Source of the DNA: Clostridia bacterium
Lineage (GTDB): Bacteria; Bacillota; Clostridia; Lachnospirales; Lachnospiraceae
Reading direction: 5' to 3'
Length of the DNA: 64,000 nt
Assembly (NCBI GenBank): GCA_003249225.1
Contig: QKJQ01000015.1
Span: forward strand, 124,001 to 188,000
Numbering within the stretch: position 1 is the stretch's first letter; each line of letters starts with the position of its first letter. Positions 43,294-52,769 of this stretch are shown here, piece by piece. Position numbers and translations under genes: made by a program. Below the pieces are notes generated by a model. The model made no database searches and was not told the DNA's origin. It was given only the letters and a program-made list of their open reading frames with translations.

Positions 43294-43302
43294 AGTATAT
43301 CA
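43294..43302 (-). promoter_or_regulatory. extended -10 promoter between trpA and rnfC
   Basis: TGATATACT on the minus strand (TG-n-TATACT). The -35 position holds only TCGCCA. It would transcribe the small frame at 43023-43145. Confidence 0.4.
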
Positions 43303-43371
43303 TATTTTTTTTAATATGGCGATACCTTTTTCCTGTTGTTTTTAAACTTTTTTAAAGAAAAACTTTCAAAA

Positions 43372-43385
43372 TGTAAGCGCTTACA
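43372..43385. promoter_or_regulatory. cre box, perfect CcpA consensus
   Basis: TGTAAGCGCTTACA, a full palindrome matching TGWAANCGNTNWCA at every defined position. It lies 20 bases after the trpA stop and about 75 bases upstream of the extended -10 promoter. Confidence 0.7.
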
Positions 43386-43405
43386 ATATTTATCTTTTCA
43401 GAAGT

Positions 43406-44182
43406 TCAGGCTCTGCTTATTGCGTCCTTCATTGATTTTACATAGTCATACAATGGCTTTGCTGCATCCATTCCGTATTTTTCAATTATTCTGACAATCG
43501 CGCTTCCGACAATGACACCATCCGCAGTCGCCGCGATTCTTTCTGCCTGTTCCGGTGTACTGACACCAAATCCGACGGCTGCCGGGATATCACTGACGGC
43601 ACGGATCTGTGGCAGTATCTCATCTAAATTCACGGAGATCTCCTGTCTCACACCGGTAACTCCCATGGAAGATACGACATACAAAAAGCCTTTTGCTTCC
43701 TTCGCAATCATCTGGATTCTTGCATTCGAGGTCGGTGCGATCAGGGATATGACATCAATACCATGTACTTCTGCTATATCTGCCAGTTCCCCTTTTTCTT
43801 CGTATGGAAGGTCCGGCATTATGATGCCATCCACGCCGGCTTCTTTGCAGCGTGCAAAAAATCTCTCATAACCATACTTGAAGACAGGGTTCACGTAGGT
43901 CAGCAGAACAAGCGGCACTTCGCTTTTTTCACGTACCATCGTGACAAGTCGAAAGATGCTTTCCGTATCTGTATTTACCGCAAGCGCACGGATATTCGCT
44001 TCCTGAATGACCGGTCCTTCTGCGATTGGATCCGAGAACGGAATGCCGATCTCAATCAGATCAGCGCCAGCTTCGACCATCGAAAGAATGAACTCGAGAC
44101 TTTTATCCAGCGTTGGATCACCTCCGGTGACAAACCCAATAAATGCTTTTTTATTCTCAAACGCTCCTTTTATCCTACTCAT
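43406..44182 (-). CDS. trpA: tryptophan synthase alpha chain
   Basis: 258 residues, TIM barrel. [20 protein letters not shown], catalytic Glu in [19 protein letters not shown] and Asp in [26 protein letters not shown] is the phosphate loop region with GFGVSTPEQ. It cleaves indole-glycerol phosphate and channels indole to TrpB. ATG at 44182 has GGGGGAGG upstream and overlaps trpB by eight bases. Last gene of the trp operon. Confidence 0.96.
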   Translation of the reverse strand: MSRIKGAFENKKAFIGFVTGGDPTLDKSLEFILSMVEAGADLIEIGIPFSDPIAEGPVIQEANIRALAVNTDTESIFRLVTMVREKSEVPLVLLTYVNPVFKYGYERFFARCKEAGVDGIIMPDLPYEEKGELADIAEVHGIDVISLIAPTSNARIQMIAKEAKGFLYVVSSMGVTGVRQEISVNLDEILPQIRAVSDIPAAVGFGVSTPEQAERIAATADGVIVGSAIVRIIEKYGMDAAKPLYDYVKSMKDAISRA

Positions 44183-45368
44183 CGATCTTCCTCCCCCTGT
44201 ATCTTGCAATGGCAGCCACATCTTTATCTCCACGGCCTGACAGACAGATGATCATGATATCATCCTTTTTCATGGTCGGTGCCAGTTTTTGTGCATATGC
44301 GACAGCATGTGCACTTTCAATCGCGCAGATGATGCCTTCCGTCCTTGCCAGATATTCAAAGGCACATACTGCTTCTTCATCGGTGACCGGTACATAGGTT
44401 GCACGGCCTGTGTCGTGAAGATTCGCATGTTCCGGTCCAATACCAGGGTAATCCAGTCCGGCTGATATCGAATAGACCGGTGCAATCTGCCCGTCCTCGT
44501 TCTGGCAGAAGTAGGATTTCATTCCATGGAAAATGCCAAGACTCCCGTTCGCAATGGTAGCTGCATTTTTCTCTGTATGAACACCATGTCCTGCTGCCTC
44601 GCAGCCGATCAGTGCCACTTCCTTATCTGGTATAAAGTGATAAAATGCACCAATTGCATTGCTTCCTCCACCAACACAGGCAAGTACTGCACTTGGAAGT
44701 TTCCCTTCCTTTTCGAGAATCTGCTCTCTTGCCTCTTCGCTGATTACGCTCTGGAAATCGCGAACGATCATTGGGAATGGATGCGGTCCCATAACCGACC
44801 CCAGAACATAGTGAGTATCATCAACTCTCGTTGTCCACTCACGCATTGCCTCATTGACAGCATCCTTCAGCGTCTGCGTTCCGCTGGTCACGCTGTGAAC
44901 TTTTGCTCCAAGCAATTCCATTCGGTAAACATTCAGTGACTGCCGTTCGGTATCTTCTTTTCCCATAAAGATCTCACATTCAAGTCCAAGCAGTGCGGCT
45001 GCCGTTGCCGTTGCCACACCATGCTGTCCGGCTCCGGTCTCTGCGATGACTCTTGTCTTTCCCATCTTTTTTGCAAGCAGGACCTGCCCAAGTACATTAT
45101 TAATCTTGTGTGCGCCTGTATGGTTCAGGTCTTCCCGCTTCAGATAGATTTTTGCTCCACCAAGATCTTTTGTCATTTTTTCAGCATAATACAGCAGGGA
45201 TGGTCTTCCTGCATATTCTTTTAAGAGAAACTCGAATTCTTTTATGAATTCCGGGTCCTTCTTAAAATGCTCATATTGCTGCTCGAGTATTATGAGTTCA
45301 TTCATTAATGTCTCCGGTACATATTGTCCGCCGTGGATACCATACCGTCCTTTTTTCTCCTGATCCAT
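44175..45368 (-). CDS. trpB: tryptophan synthase beta chain
   Basis: 397 residues, the TrpB1 type. PLP-binding Lys in [15 protein letters not shown], then [36 protein letters not shown] and [14 protein letters not shown]. It condenses indole with serine. ATG at 45368 with GGAG six bases upstream. It is separated from aroF by a 259-base spacer full of 20-bp repeats, unlike the tight joins elsewhere in the operon. Confidence 0.97.
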   Translation of the reverse strand: MDQEKKGRYGIHGGQYVPETLMNELIILEQQYEHFKKDPEFIKEFEFLLKEYAGRPSLLYYAEKMTKDLGGAKIYLKREDLNHTGAHKINNVLGQVLLAKKMGKTRVIAETGAGQHGVATATAAALLGLECEIFMGKEDTERQSLNVYRMELLGAKVHSVTSGTQTLKDAVNEAMREWTTRVDDTHYVLGSVMGPHPFPMIVRDFQSVISEEAREQILEKEGKLPSAVLACVGGGSNAIGAFYHFIPDKEVALIGCEAAGHGVHTEKNAATIANGSLGIFHGMKSYFCQNEDGQIAPVYSISAGLDYPGIGPEHANLHDTGRATYVPVTDEEAVCAFEYLARTEGIICAIESAHAVAYAQKLAPTMKKDDIMIICLSGRGDKDVAAIARYRGRKIDE

Positions 45369-45500
45369 ATCAATCTCCATTTCTGCTCTGCTTGAATTTA
45401 TTCTGCTCTGTGTCAGGCAGCGCAAAACACAGAACTTATAATTTATTTATCTGCCCCAGTAAAAATAGTGAAACGTTCCTATAAAGCAGACTTTCGTTTC

Positions 45501-45600
45501 TTCATCGAAGCATTTGCTACTTCATCATACCGTTCGTCGCTTCATCAAAGCGTACGCTTCTTCATCACACCGTTCATCACTTCATCGAAGCATTCGGCTA
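45501..45600. repeat. five 20-bp tandem repeats in the aroF-trpB spacer
   Basis: TTCATC recurs at 45501, 45521, 45541, 45561 and 45581, exactly every 20 bases. Alternate units are closer to each other, giving a 40-bp higher-order repeat. On the transcribed strand each unit carries CGATGAAG-like short hairpins (CTTC-GAT-GAAG). No ORF of note runs through it. Confidence 0.85.
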
Positions 45601-45627
45601 TGTTCTGCCATCTGCTGCAAAAAGATG

Positions 45628-46671
45628 TTACACCTGTTTTCCTTCCATGACCGATCGTTTTTTCATATCTTTCATAAGTTCGTCGAACTGAACCGGATCC
45701 AGGGACTGACCACCGTCACTTAAAGCTTTCGCCGGGTCATTATGCACTTCGACCATCAATCCATCGGCTCCAACTGCCAGGATTGCCCTGGACAAAGGAG
45801 CTACCAGACTTCGAATTCCAGTCCCATGACTTGGATCAACAATGACCGGGAGATGTGATTTTTGTTTCAGCAAAACAACAGCCGACAGATCCAGCGTGTT
45901 TCTTGTCATGGTTTCAAAGGTTCGAATGCCACGTTCACATAGTATGATCTGATCATTTCCGGCAGACATAATGTATTCTGCACTCATCAGAAGCTCTTCG
46001 ATGGAATTTGCCAGTCCTCGCTTTAGAAGAACGGGTTTCTTCATCTTACCCACTTCCCGAAGCAGATCAAAGTTCTGCATATTCCTCGCACCGATCTGAA
46101 TCACATCCACATCTTCAAAAAGCGGCAGCTGGGTCTGATTCATGACTTCCGAAACAATGGGAAGACCGGTGACTTTTCTTGCCTGAAAGAGCAGCTCAAG
46201 ACCGTCTTCTTTTAACCCCTGAAAGGAATACGGAGATGTCCTTGGCTTAAAAGCTCCGCCGCGAAGCAATCTTGCACCGCTTTTCTTTATTGCTTTTGCA
46301 ACTTCTATGATCTGTTCTTCTGATTCCACGGAGCAGGGGCCTGCTATTACCGGGAACATGCCATCTCCAAAAAGAACATCTTCGGTCCTGCCTTCCGCCG
46401 TGTCATATCCGGTTATCCGGATTACCGTGTTATCTGTATGAACTGTGCGGCTCACTGCCTTGTATTGTTCGGTGACCCGTTTTCCGTAATCTACAATTTT
46501 GTTCGTCTCCACCTCATGCGGAAGATCGATCGGTGCTGTATTTCCAATCAGGCAGACTGCTGTGTGTTCTGTTCCGACACTAAGTATCGTTGAGAATCCA
46601 CGGTCTTCCCACATTTTAACGAAGTTATCCACTTCTTCCTTACAGACACCTTCTTTTAGTATAAATACCAT
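45628..46671 (-). CDS. aroF: 3-deoxy-7-phosphoheptulonate synthase (type I beta, with FBD domain)
   Basis: 347 residues. The N-terminal about 70 residues ([20 protein letters not shown]) are the ferredoxin-like regulatory domain. The catalytic barrel has [48 protein letters not shown] and [10 protein letters not shown]. It makes DAHP, the first shikimate-pathway step, from PEP and erythrose 4-phosphate. Being inside the trp operon ties precursor supply to tryptophan demand. GGAG lies eight bases before the ATG. Confidence 0.93.
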   Translation of the reverse strand: MVFILKEGVCKEEVDNFVKMWEDRGFSTILSVGTEHTAVCLIGNTAPIDLPHEVETNKIVDYGKRVTEQYKAVSRTVHTDNTVIRITGYDTAEGRTEDVLFGDGMFPVIAGPCSVESEEQIIEVAKAIKKSGARLLRGGAFKPRTSPYSFQGLKEDGLELLFQARKVTGLPIVSEVMNQTQLPLFEDVDVIQIGARNMQNFDLLREVGKMKKPVLLKRGLANSIEELLMSAEYIMSAGNDQIILCERGIRTFETMTRNTLDLSAVVLLKQKSHLPVIVDPSHGTGIRSLVAPLSRAILAVGADGLMVEVHNDPAKALSDGGQSLDPVQFDELMKDMKKRSVMEGKQV

Positions 46672-46774
46672 TTTTCATACTCCAATCTAGTTCAAAGTTT
46701 CGGTGGCAAAGTAATGTGCTCCTGTGAATCAAAGACGATTCTGCACAGAACGACCTCACTGTGTGTTTATGCAC

Positions 46775-47365
46775 TTATCTTGTACCACGCACTATAGTTA
46801 CGATCCTGCGTATCTTCTCTCTGTCCTTTACACCGTCTGTTTCGACACCGCTGCTGACATCGACAGCAAACGGGGCTGTCTGCAAAGCTTCTCTTAGATT
46901 CTCCTGTCTGATTCCACCGGCCAGAAAATATGGTTTGGGAAGCTTTGGTATCCTGCTCCAGTCAAAGCTTTTCCCAGTACCACCGCTTCCGTGGTCAAGC
47001 AGATAAAAGTCGGCAGACACCAGTGAATTCTCGTCATATTGTTCCATATTGAGCGCTTTGATTATCGGCACATCACACTGTGCTTTCAGGTCATTGATGT
47101 AGGTCTGATCTTCTGCTCCATGCAACTGTGCCATCTGTATCATCCCACATTTATAATACTTTACTACTGTTTCGACCGGTGCATTTACAAAGACACCGAC
47201 GCAGCTGATTGCAGGATTGATAATCTCCCGCAAATGCAGAGCCATCGCTTCCCCGACCTGTCTTTTACTTTTTGCAAAGACGAACCCTGCAAAGTCCGGC
47301 ATTGCTTCATTTACATATTCCGCGTCGCATTCACGAAATAAGCCGCAAATCTTTATTTTACTCAT
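46775..47365 (-). CDS. trpF: phosphoribosylanthranilate isomerase
   Basis: 196 residues. KICGLFRECDAEYVNEA carries the catalytic Cys; FAGFVFAKSKRQVG, VGVFVNAPVE and LAGGIRQENLREAL follow, with VDVSSGVETDGVKD at the phosphate site. Third chorismate-to-tryptophan step (Amadori rearrangement). Six-base gap after trpC. The gap to aroF is 103 bases. Confidence 0.95.
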   Translation of the reverse strand: MSKIKICGLFRECDAEYVNEAMPDFAGFVFAKSKRQVGEAMALHLREIINPAISCVGVFVNAPVETVVKYYKCGMIQMAQLHGAEDQTYINDLKAQCDVPIIKALNMEQYDENSLVSADFYLLDHGSGGTGKSFDWSRIPKLPKPYFLAGGIRQENLREALQTAPFAVDVSSGVETDGVKDREKIRRIVTIVRGTR

Positions 47366-47371
47366 CTCTTT

Positions 47372-48154
47372 CTACTCATCTCCACGTAATTCCTGAATTG
47401 TTTTGAATTTATCTTTACTTCTCATCAGCAGTTCACCAATCAGCACGGCATCGGTACGATTCTCACGCAGCTTCCTTGTCTGGTCACTGCCTGCTATGCC
47501 ACTCTCCGATACCATAATCTTATCCTGTGGAATTTTGTCCCTCAGCCGTATCGATGTCGTGATATCTACTGAAAAATCTTTAAGATTTCGGTTGTTAATA
47601 CCAATGATTCTGGCACCGCTTCGTACCGCCCTATCAACTTCTTCTTCATCATGCGCTTCCACCAGGGATGAAAGTCCAAGAGAATCAGCAATCAATCGAT
47701 ATTCCCTAAGCTCCTCTTCGGAAAGCAACGCACAGATCAGCAGGATGGCCGAAGCCCCCAGTACCTTCGCTTCGTAGATCTGATAAGGGTCCACGGTAAA
47801 ATCTTTTCGCAGAACCGGTATTGCCACTTCCTTTGCAATCTCCTGCAGGTAAGTATCACTTCCAAGGAAATAATCCGGTTCCGTCAGTACAGAGATTGCA
47901 GCTGCGCCTGCCGCTTCGTATTCTTTTGCAATCGCAAGATAGGGAAAGTCGCCTGCTATGATCCCTTTGGAAGGAGAAGCTTTTTTCACTTCGCAGATAA
48001 ATTCCAGTCTTCCGGTCTTCAGCGCCTTCTCAAAGGCAAAAGCGTTCACGACCGGCAGTTCTTTTGCTTTTTTCTTCATTTCTTCAAATGAAAGCTCCTC
48101 GCTCTTTTTAGCAACCCTGATCTTTGTCTTTTCTGTTATTTCCTGTAATATCAT
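47372..48154 (-). CDS. trpC: indole-3-glycerol phosphate synthase
   Basis: 260 residues. ICEVKKASPSKGIIAGDFPY, VLTEPDYFLGSD, VLRKDFTVDPYQIYEA, GINNRNLKDFSVD and MVSESGI are family signatures including the catalytic Lys and Glu. It closes the indole ring. ATG at 48154 has GGAG upstream. It follows trpD after a 148-base spacer, 48155-48302, in which no feature stands out. Confidence 0.96.
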   Translation of the reverse strand: MILQEITEKTKIRVAKKSEELSFEEMKKKAKELPVVNAFAFEKALKTGRLEFICEVKKASPSKGIIAGDFPYLAIAKEYEAAGAAAISVLTEPDYFLGSDTYLQEIAKEVAIPVLRKDFTVDPYQIYEAKVLGASAILLICALLSEEELREYRLIADSLGLSSLVEAHDEEEVDRAVRSGARIIGINNRNLKDFSVDITTSIRLRDKIPQDKIMVSESGIAGSDQTRKLRENRTDAVLIGELLMRSKDKFKTIQELRGDE

Positions 48155-48302
48155 ACTTATCTCCATTCCTGCGCTGTTTTGCACATATCAAGTCTGAACG
48201 AGCGGTGACGCACGAGGCACAAACCTGCCTGTGAAAGAATTATCCGTTTCTTTCACGTTCCCTTTCTCAGCACAAATGCTTTGTGTATTAATATAATCTG
48301 TC

Positions 48303-49313
48303 CTAAAATCTATTGGAAGCCTTTTTGAATTCTTCAAGCTTATCAGCCACCAGATGCGTATCGATCAATTCTGCAGCAAGTGCCACCCCATCCCGAAGGG
48401 AAGCTGCCTTCCCCCCAATATAAAGACCTGCTCCTGCATTCAGGAGTACTGCGTCTCTTTTGGGGCCTCTCACACCATTTAGAATATCAAGTGTAATCTG
48501 TGCATTTTCCTCCGGTGTCCCACCGACAAGATCTTCTTTTTTGCAGCGGGTAAGTCCAAGGTCTTCCGGTTTGATCTCGTAGTAAATGAAATCTCCGTCC
48601 TTAAATTCACAGACCGTCGTTGGAGCACTTAATGAGAATTCATCCAGCTTATCCTGTCCGTATACGACCATCCCCCGTTTTACACCAAGATTTGAAAGTA
48701 CCTGTGCCAACGGTCTTACCAGTTCTTCTGAGAATACACCAAGAAGCTGCAAAGACGCTGCTGCCGGATTGGTCAGTGGTCCCAGAATGTTGAATACGGT
48801 ACGGACACCAAGTTCCTTTCGAACAGGACCGACATATTTCATGGAAGAGTGATACTTTTGTGCAAAGAAGAAACAGATTCCCACTTCCTTTAACAGTTCA
48901 AGACATTGATCCGGTTCAAGTGCCACGTTCACCCCCAAAGCTTCCAATACATCTGCCGCACCGCTTTTTGAGGATGCTGCTCTGTTGCCATGTTTTGCGA
49001 CTTTGACACCACCTGCTGCAAGCACCAGTGCAGATGTTGTTGATATATTAAAGGTCTTTGCACCGTCTCCGCCAGTTCCTACAATATCCATGAGTTCCAT
49101 ATCATGTTCCATGGTAAGTGCATGTTTTCTCATACCCTGTGCACAAGCGGTTACTTCTTCAATGGTCTCGCCCTTTGTGCCAAGTGCTGCTAAAAATGCT
49201 GCGATCTGAACCGAACTTGCCTGTCCGCTCATGATTTCATCCATAACAGCAAGTGCTTCTTCTGCTGTCAGATCCTTCTTCTCAATCAATCCTGCAATAG
49301 CTTCTTTAATCAT
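48303..49313 (-). CDS. trpD: anthranilate phosphoribosyltransferase
   Basis: 336 residues. [20 protein letters not shown] is the PRPP loop, [20 protein letters not shown] the anthranilate site, and [11 protein letters not shown] follows. It joins anthranilate and PRPP. GGAGGCAAC precedes the ATG. Unlike E. coli, trpG is separate. Repeats fill the 191-base spacer to trpG. Confidence 0.96.
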   Translation of the reverse strand: MIKEAIAGLIEKKDLTAEEALAVMDEIMSGQASSVQIAAFLAALGTKGETIEEVTACAQGMRKHALTMEHDMELMDIVGTGGDGAKTFNISTTSALVLAAGGVKVAKHGNRAASSKSGAADVLEALGVNVALEPDQCLELLKEVGICFFFAQKYHSSMKYVGPVRKELGVRTVFNILGPLTNPAAASLQLLGVFSEELVRPLAQVLSNLGVKRGMVVYGQDKLDEFSLSAPTTVCEFKDGDFIYYEIKPEDLGLTRCKKEDLVGGTPEENAQITLDILNGVRGPKRDAVLLNAGAGLYIGGKAASLRDGVALAAELIDTHLVADKLEEFKKASNRF

Positions 49314-49365
49314 GTTGCCTCCATTTCTTTTCGAACTTATATCCAGGGAATCCTATTGGTAAGTC

Positions 49366-49490
49366 TTACGGTTGCATTCTTACTGGTTATGTTTTAACTG
49401 GTTGTGTTTTTCTGGTTGTATTCTTACTGGTTGTATTCTTACTTGTTGTATTCTTACTTGTTGTGTTCTTACTTGTTGTGTTCTTGCCAT
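49366..49490. repeat. degenerate 15-bp tandem repeats in the trpG-trpD spacer
   Basis: At least six units of about 15 bp (core TTGTATTCTTACTGG/TTGTGTTCTTACTTG). On the transcribed strand a 36-codon frame (ATG at 49490, stop at 49380) translates them as RTQQV/RIQPV pentapeptides. It starts 14 bases after the trpG stop but has no ribosome site. Confidence 0.85.
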
Positions 49491-49504
49491 CGTATTATTT
49501 GTAT

Positions 49505-50068
49505 TTATTTCATAAAGTTTTCCAGAATCGTTTTTCCCTTAGGTGTCAGAATGGATTCCGGGTGAAACTGTAATCCGTAGACCGCTGCCGTTTTATGCTG
49601 TACCGCCATGATTTCGCCTGCTTTTGTTACAGCGGTTACAACCAGCTCCTTTGGAATTGTTGCTTCATCTGCTGCGAGGGAATGATATCGGGCTGCCAGG
49701 ATCGTATCAGGAAGCCCTTCAAACACAACACTGTTATTCTGCAGCGTTACTTCTGACTGCTTACCGTGCATCAGTTGCTTTGCGTAAGTTACAGTCGCAC
49801 CATAAGCTTCGCAGATCGCCTGATGTCCAAGGCACACACCAAGAATCGGTATGCTTCCTGCAAAGGCTTTCACGACATCAATACAGACTCCGGCATCGGA
49901 GGGCTTGCCCGGTCCGGGAGAAAGAATGATCTTTTCCGGCTGCATGGCTCTTATCTCTTCTATGGTACATTCATCGTTACGGATTACTTTTATATCAGGA
50001 TTGATTTCACCGATCATCTGATAAAGGTTATAAGAAAAGCTATCATAATTATCTATTAGCAGCAGCAT
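49505..50068 (-). CDS. trpG: anthranilate synthase glutamine amidotransferase component
   Basis: 187 residues, class I amidotransferase. LLLIDNYDSFSYNLYQMIGE, catalytic Cys in PILGVCLGHQAICEAYG, and His-Glu in LQFHPESILT. It supplies ammonia to TrpE; in some Firmicutes it also serves aminodeoxychorismate synthase. ATG at 50068 with GGAGG upstream, overlapping trpE by 20 bases. Confidence 0.95.
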   Translation of the reverse strand: MLLLIDNYDSFSYNLYQMIGEINPDIKVIRNDECTIEEIRAMQPEKIILSPGPGKPSDAGVCIDVVKAFAGSIPILGVCLGHQAICEAYGATVTYAKQLMHGKQSEVTLQNNSVVFEGLPDTILAARYHSLAADEATIPKELVVTAVTKAGEIMAVQHKTAAVYGLQFHPESILTPKGKTILENFMK

Positions 50069-51539
50069 TATCAATTCCTCCTTCTGACTGTCTGATCGCG
50101 TCAACGACTGCACGAGCTTTGTTCACACATTCTGTGTATTCATTTTCCGGTACACTGTCTGCTACAATACCTGCTCCGGAACGGACAAATACTTTTCCAT
50201 TCTTCTTATAAGCGATGCGGATGGCAATACAGGTGTCCATGTTTCCTGTAAAATCAATATAACCAATGGCTCCTCCATAGATACCACGCTTATTATCTTC
50301 CAGCTCATTGATGATTTCCATAGCACGGATCTTTGGTGCACCTGATAATGTTCCCGCCGGAAGGACAGCCGCAATGGCATCCAAGGCTGTCTTGTCTTCC
50401 CGAATGGTTCCCCGCACGGTTGAACCAATGTGCATAACATGAGAAAACCTCTCAATCGACATATACTTCTCAACCTCTACCGTACCAAATTTTGAAATCT
50501 TACCAAGATCGTTTCTGCCAAGATCAACCAGCATGTTATGTTCTGCCAGTTCTTTCGGATCTGCTAAAAGTTCTTCTTCCAGCTTTTTATCCTCTTCCTG
50601 CGTTTCTCCCCGTTTTCTGGTACCGGCAAGCGGGAAGGTATACAGTGTTTCGTCCGTAAGCTTTACCAGTGTCTCCGGGGAAGCTCCGGCGATCTCGATA
50701 TCATCTCCAGAGAAGTAGAACATATAAGGGGACGGGTTGGTCGTTCGCAGAATCCGGTAGGTATCAAGAAGACTCCCCTCCGCTTCTGCTTCCAAACGGT
50801 TCGATAATACGACCTGAAAGATATCTCCTTCATAAATATAATGCCTGGCTTTTTCAACCATCTCACAGAATTCTTCCTTTTGGAACAGATTCTTAAAATC
50901 GCTTTTCAACGTGAGTGGTTGATTTTTAACGGGTTCACCATGTCGGATCAAGGCTTCGATCCTGTCCAGTTCTTCGACCGCTTTGTTGTAGTTCTCATCC
51001 GGATTATCAAGCTTGATGTTTACCATAAGGAAAATCTTCTGTTTCAGATTATCAAAAGCGATCACTTTGTCAAACAGCATCAGGTCAAGATCCTTAAATC
51101 CTTCTTCGTCCTTAGCATCCAGTTTTAAGGATGGTTCACTGTATTTAATAAAATCATAGGCAAAGTATCCGACCAGCCCACCGGTAAAAGGTGGTAATTC
51201 TTTGAACTTCGGACTTTTGTTTTCTTCGATTACCTGCTCAATGTATTCGCTTGGATTTTTGGCATCAATTGTGATTTTTGTACCTTCTCCTGCCTGAATA
51301 CTCATCTTTCCATCCATGCAGGTGATTCCCATCTGTGGGTTATACCCGAGAAATGTATAGCGGCCCCACTTTGTCGTATCTTCAAGACTCTCCAGCATAT
51401 AGCAGTGATGACTGACACGTTTTAAGATTTTTAAGACTTCAATCGGAGTTCTTATGTCTGAGTATATACTCCGGTAGACCGGAACGGTTTTATAGGATTT
51501 TGAAAGTTTTTTAATTTCTTCCAGGGATGGTCTGTTCAT
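50049..51539 (-). CDS. trpE: anthranilate synthase component I
   Basis: 496 residues. Tryptophan feedback site MLESLEDTTKWGRYTFLG (LLES-type), then TNPSPYMFYFSGDDIEIAG, LVDLGRNDLGKISKFGTVEV and the catalytic GTLSGAPKIRAMEIINELE, RGIYGGAIGYIDFTG. It makes anthranilate from chorismate. First structural gene, directly downstream of a T-box leader, so expression responds to uncharged tRNA-Trp, and the enzyme is probably also feedback-inhibited. Confidence 0.96.
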   Translation of the reverse strand: MNRPSLEEIKKLSKSYKTVPVYRSIYSDIRTPIEVLKILKRVSHHCYMLESLEDTTKWGRYTFLGYNPQMGITCMDGKMSIQAGEGTKITIDAKNPSEYIEQVIEENKSPKFKELPPFTGGLVGYFAYDFIKYSEPSLKLDAKDEEGFKDLDLMLFDKVIAFDNLKQKIFLMVNIKLDNPDENYNKAVEELDRIEALIRHGEPVKNQPLTLKSDFKNLFQKEEFCEMVEKARHYIYEGDIFQVVLSNRLEAEAEGSLLDTYRILRTTNPSPYMFYFSGDDIEIAGASPETLVKLTDETLYTFPLAGTRKRGETQEEDKKLEEELLADPKELAEHNMLVDLGRNDLGKISKFGTVEVEKYMSIERFSHVMHIGSTVRGTIREDKTALDAIAAVLPAGTLSGAPKIRAMEIINELEDNKRGIYGGAIGYIDFTGNMDTCIAIRIAYKKNGKVFVRSGAGIVADSVPENEYTECVNKARAVVDAIRQSEGGIDNAAANR

Positions 51540-51651
51540 TGCGTTGTCTCCTTCTCAAAGATTATTCTGTTTGTTCTGCTTTCATAATCTGCATTCCTGT
51601 CATGCCGGAGTGTAAAATAAATCAGATCTGCTTTTACACATTTTTATATAA

Positions 51652-51934
51652 CAAAAAATCCGCCCACGACAAATAATTTGTCAAGGACGGATACTATACA
51701 TGATCCGCGGTGCCACCTTGCTTTGAGGAGTCCCTCACTCTCGATAGAATACTAACATATTCCCGGCAATTTACGCTTGCCTAACGTCGCAGAATACTCA
51801 GCTAATGCCTTTGACTACGCCCTCGGTGGTCCATTTAGTATACTGCGTTCTGTCGGTTCTCAGCGCTCCGACTCTCTGTAAGTGCACGACATACTGTTAT
51901 CTCCACGTCTACGGTTTGATGGTCGTATTAAATT
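51652..51934 (-). promoter_or_regulatory. T-box riboswitch leader of the trp operon (tRNA-Trp)
   Basis: On the minus strand the T-box AAGGTGGCACCGCGG (51719-51705) precedes a terminator, ATCCGTCC...GGGCGGAT plus TTTTTT (51692-51652). The specifier position shows TGG (51833-51831) in AAATGGACC. The T-box UGGC would pair with a tRNA ending GCCA, and bacterial tRNA-Trp has discriminator G. The specifier, discriminator and downstream genes all agree. Confidence 0.92.
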
Positions 51935-51940
51935 TTTTAC

Positions 51941-51969
51941 ATTTTAGCACGGAACAAAACAGTTGTCAA
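51941..51969 (-). promoter_or_regulatory. trp operon promoter
   Basis: TTGACA (51969-51964), a 17-base spacer and TAAAAT (51946-51941). It places the 5' end near 51934, giving a leader of the right length for a T-box. Confidence 0.85.
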
Positions 51970-52004
51970 GAACGAAAATATCGACAAAAACATTTTTTTC
52001 CATC

Positions 52005-52033
52005 TTGACTTTTGTTTGTTTATTTTTTATAAT
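52005..52033 (+). promoter_or_regulatory. divergent promoter of the DUF2798-like gene
   Basis: TTGACT (52005-52010), a 17-base spacer and TATAAT (52028-52033). A second TATAAT at 52054-52059 lacks a -35. Confidence 0.75.
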
Positions 52034-52064
52034 GCAAAGAAAAAACATGTGCGTATAATGGATC

Positions 52065-52097
52065 AGCACGAAACTTTATGTTTCGTGCTGTTTTTTT
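52065..52097 (+). terminator. leader terminator (attenuator) before the DUF2798-like gene
   Basis: AGCACGAAAC-TTTAT-GTTTCGTGCT perfect 10-bp stem, then G and TTTTTTT. It lies about 25-60 bases after the promoter and 23 bases before the start codon, so most transcripts should stop before the gene. Confidence 0.8.
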
Positions 52098-52119
52098 ATC
52101 GTCAAAAAGGAGCCTTCCC

Positions 52120-52611
52120 ATGGATTATGTAATGAAGTTACCGCAAAACAAAAAAGAATTTATCATCTTTATGACCATTGTATCTATTCTGTCTGTTAAC
52201 ATCATCGCCCCCCTGATTACCTGTTTTGAGCTTGAGTTTTGCCTCGCTGTCTGGCTCGATACCCTGAAAGTGATTCCTTTTCTCTGGCTTGCAGTCATAC
52301 TTTTGGTATTAATAACACATAAACCTGCAGAATACCTCGCCTCACTTTATACAAAAAATGGAGACAGTTTCTCTGCCTGCGTGTTGATCAACATACTTTT
52401 TAATGTGTTGCTGATGTCCTGTGCCTTAACTGTCATTGGTACATGGATCGGTACCAGGCAGATCAGTTTGGAACCGTTTCGTCTTTTCTTTTACAAATGG
52501 CCACGTAATTTTTCAATATCTTTTTTCGTCGAAGCCTGCATAGCCCAGCCATTTGCCCGCTATGTAATATTTCAGTTACACGTAAGACAAAAATCATCTA
52601 TTGAAACATGA
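52120..52611 (+). CDS. DUF2798-like small membrane protein
   Basis: 163 residues with four predicted membrane helices (about 14-34, 47-70, 88-112 and 133-152). The C-terminus FFVEACIAQPFARYVIFQLH resembles the DUF2798 family repeat (E-x2-IAQP-xAR). No function is known. ATG at 52120 follows AAAAAGGAG; it sits behind a strong leader terminator, so expression is probably conditional. Confidence 0.6.
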   Translation: MDYVMKLPQNKKEFIIFMTIVSILSVNIIAPLITCFELEFCLAVWLDTLKVIPFLWLAVILLVLITHKPAEYLASLYTKNGDSFSACVLINILFNVLLMSCALTVIGTWIGTRQISLEPFRLFFYKWPRNFSISFFVEACIAQPFARYVIFQLHVRQKSSIET

Positions 52612-52705
52612 CCTATGCTTCCAGTTCAATTTCCAATTCTAAGATATCCGGTTGCAGTTGTATGTATCTTACGCAAATGAAATTCGATCTGTATGTAAAA
52701 TATAC

Positions 52706-52734
52706 TTGACATATAGTCATATTAATTATACACT
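52706..52734 (+). promoter_or_regulatory. promoter of the membrane protein-XRE-flavodoxin unit
   Basis: TTGACA (52706-52711), a 17-base spacer and TACACT (52729-52734), 36 bases before the start codon. Confidence 0.75.
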
Positions 52735-52769
52735 TTGATTATATTATTTTACATATGGAGGTATCGATT

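Noticed and set aside
45426..45500. Second T-box or attenuator before trpB
   Set aside because: No T-box sequence or terminator; only 20-bp repeats follow.
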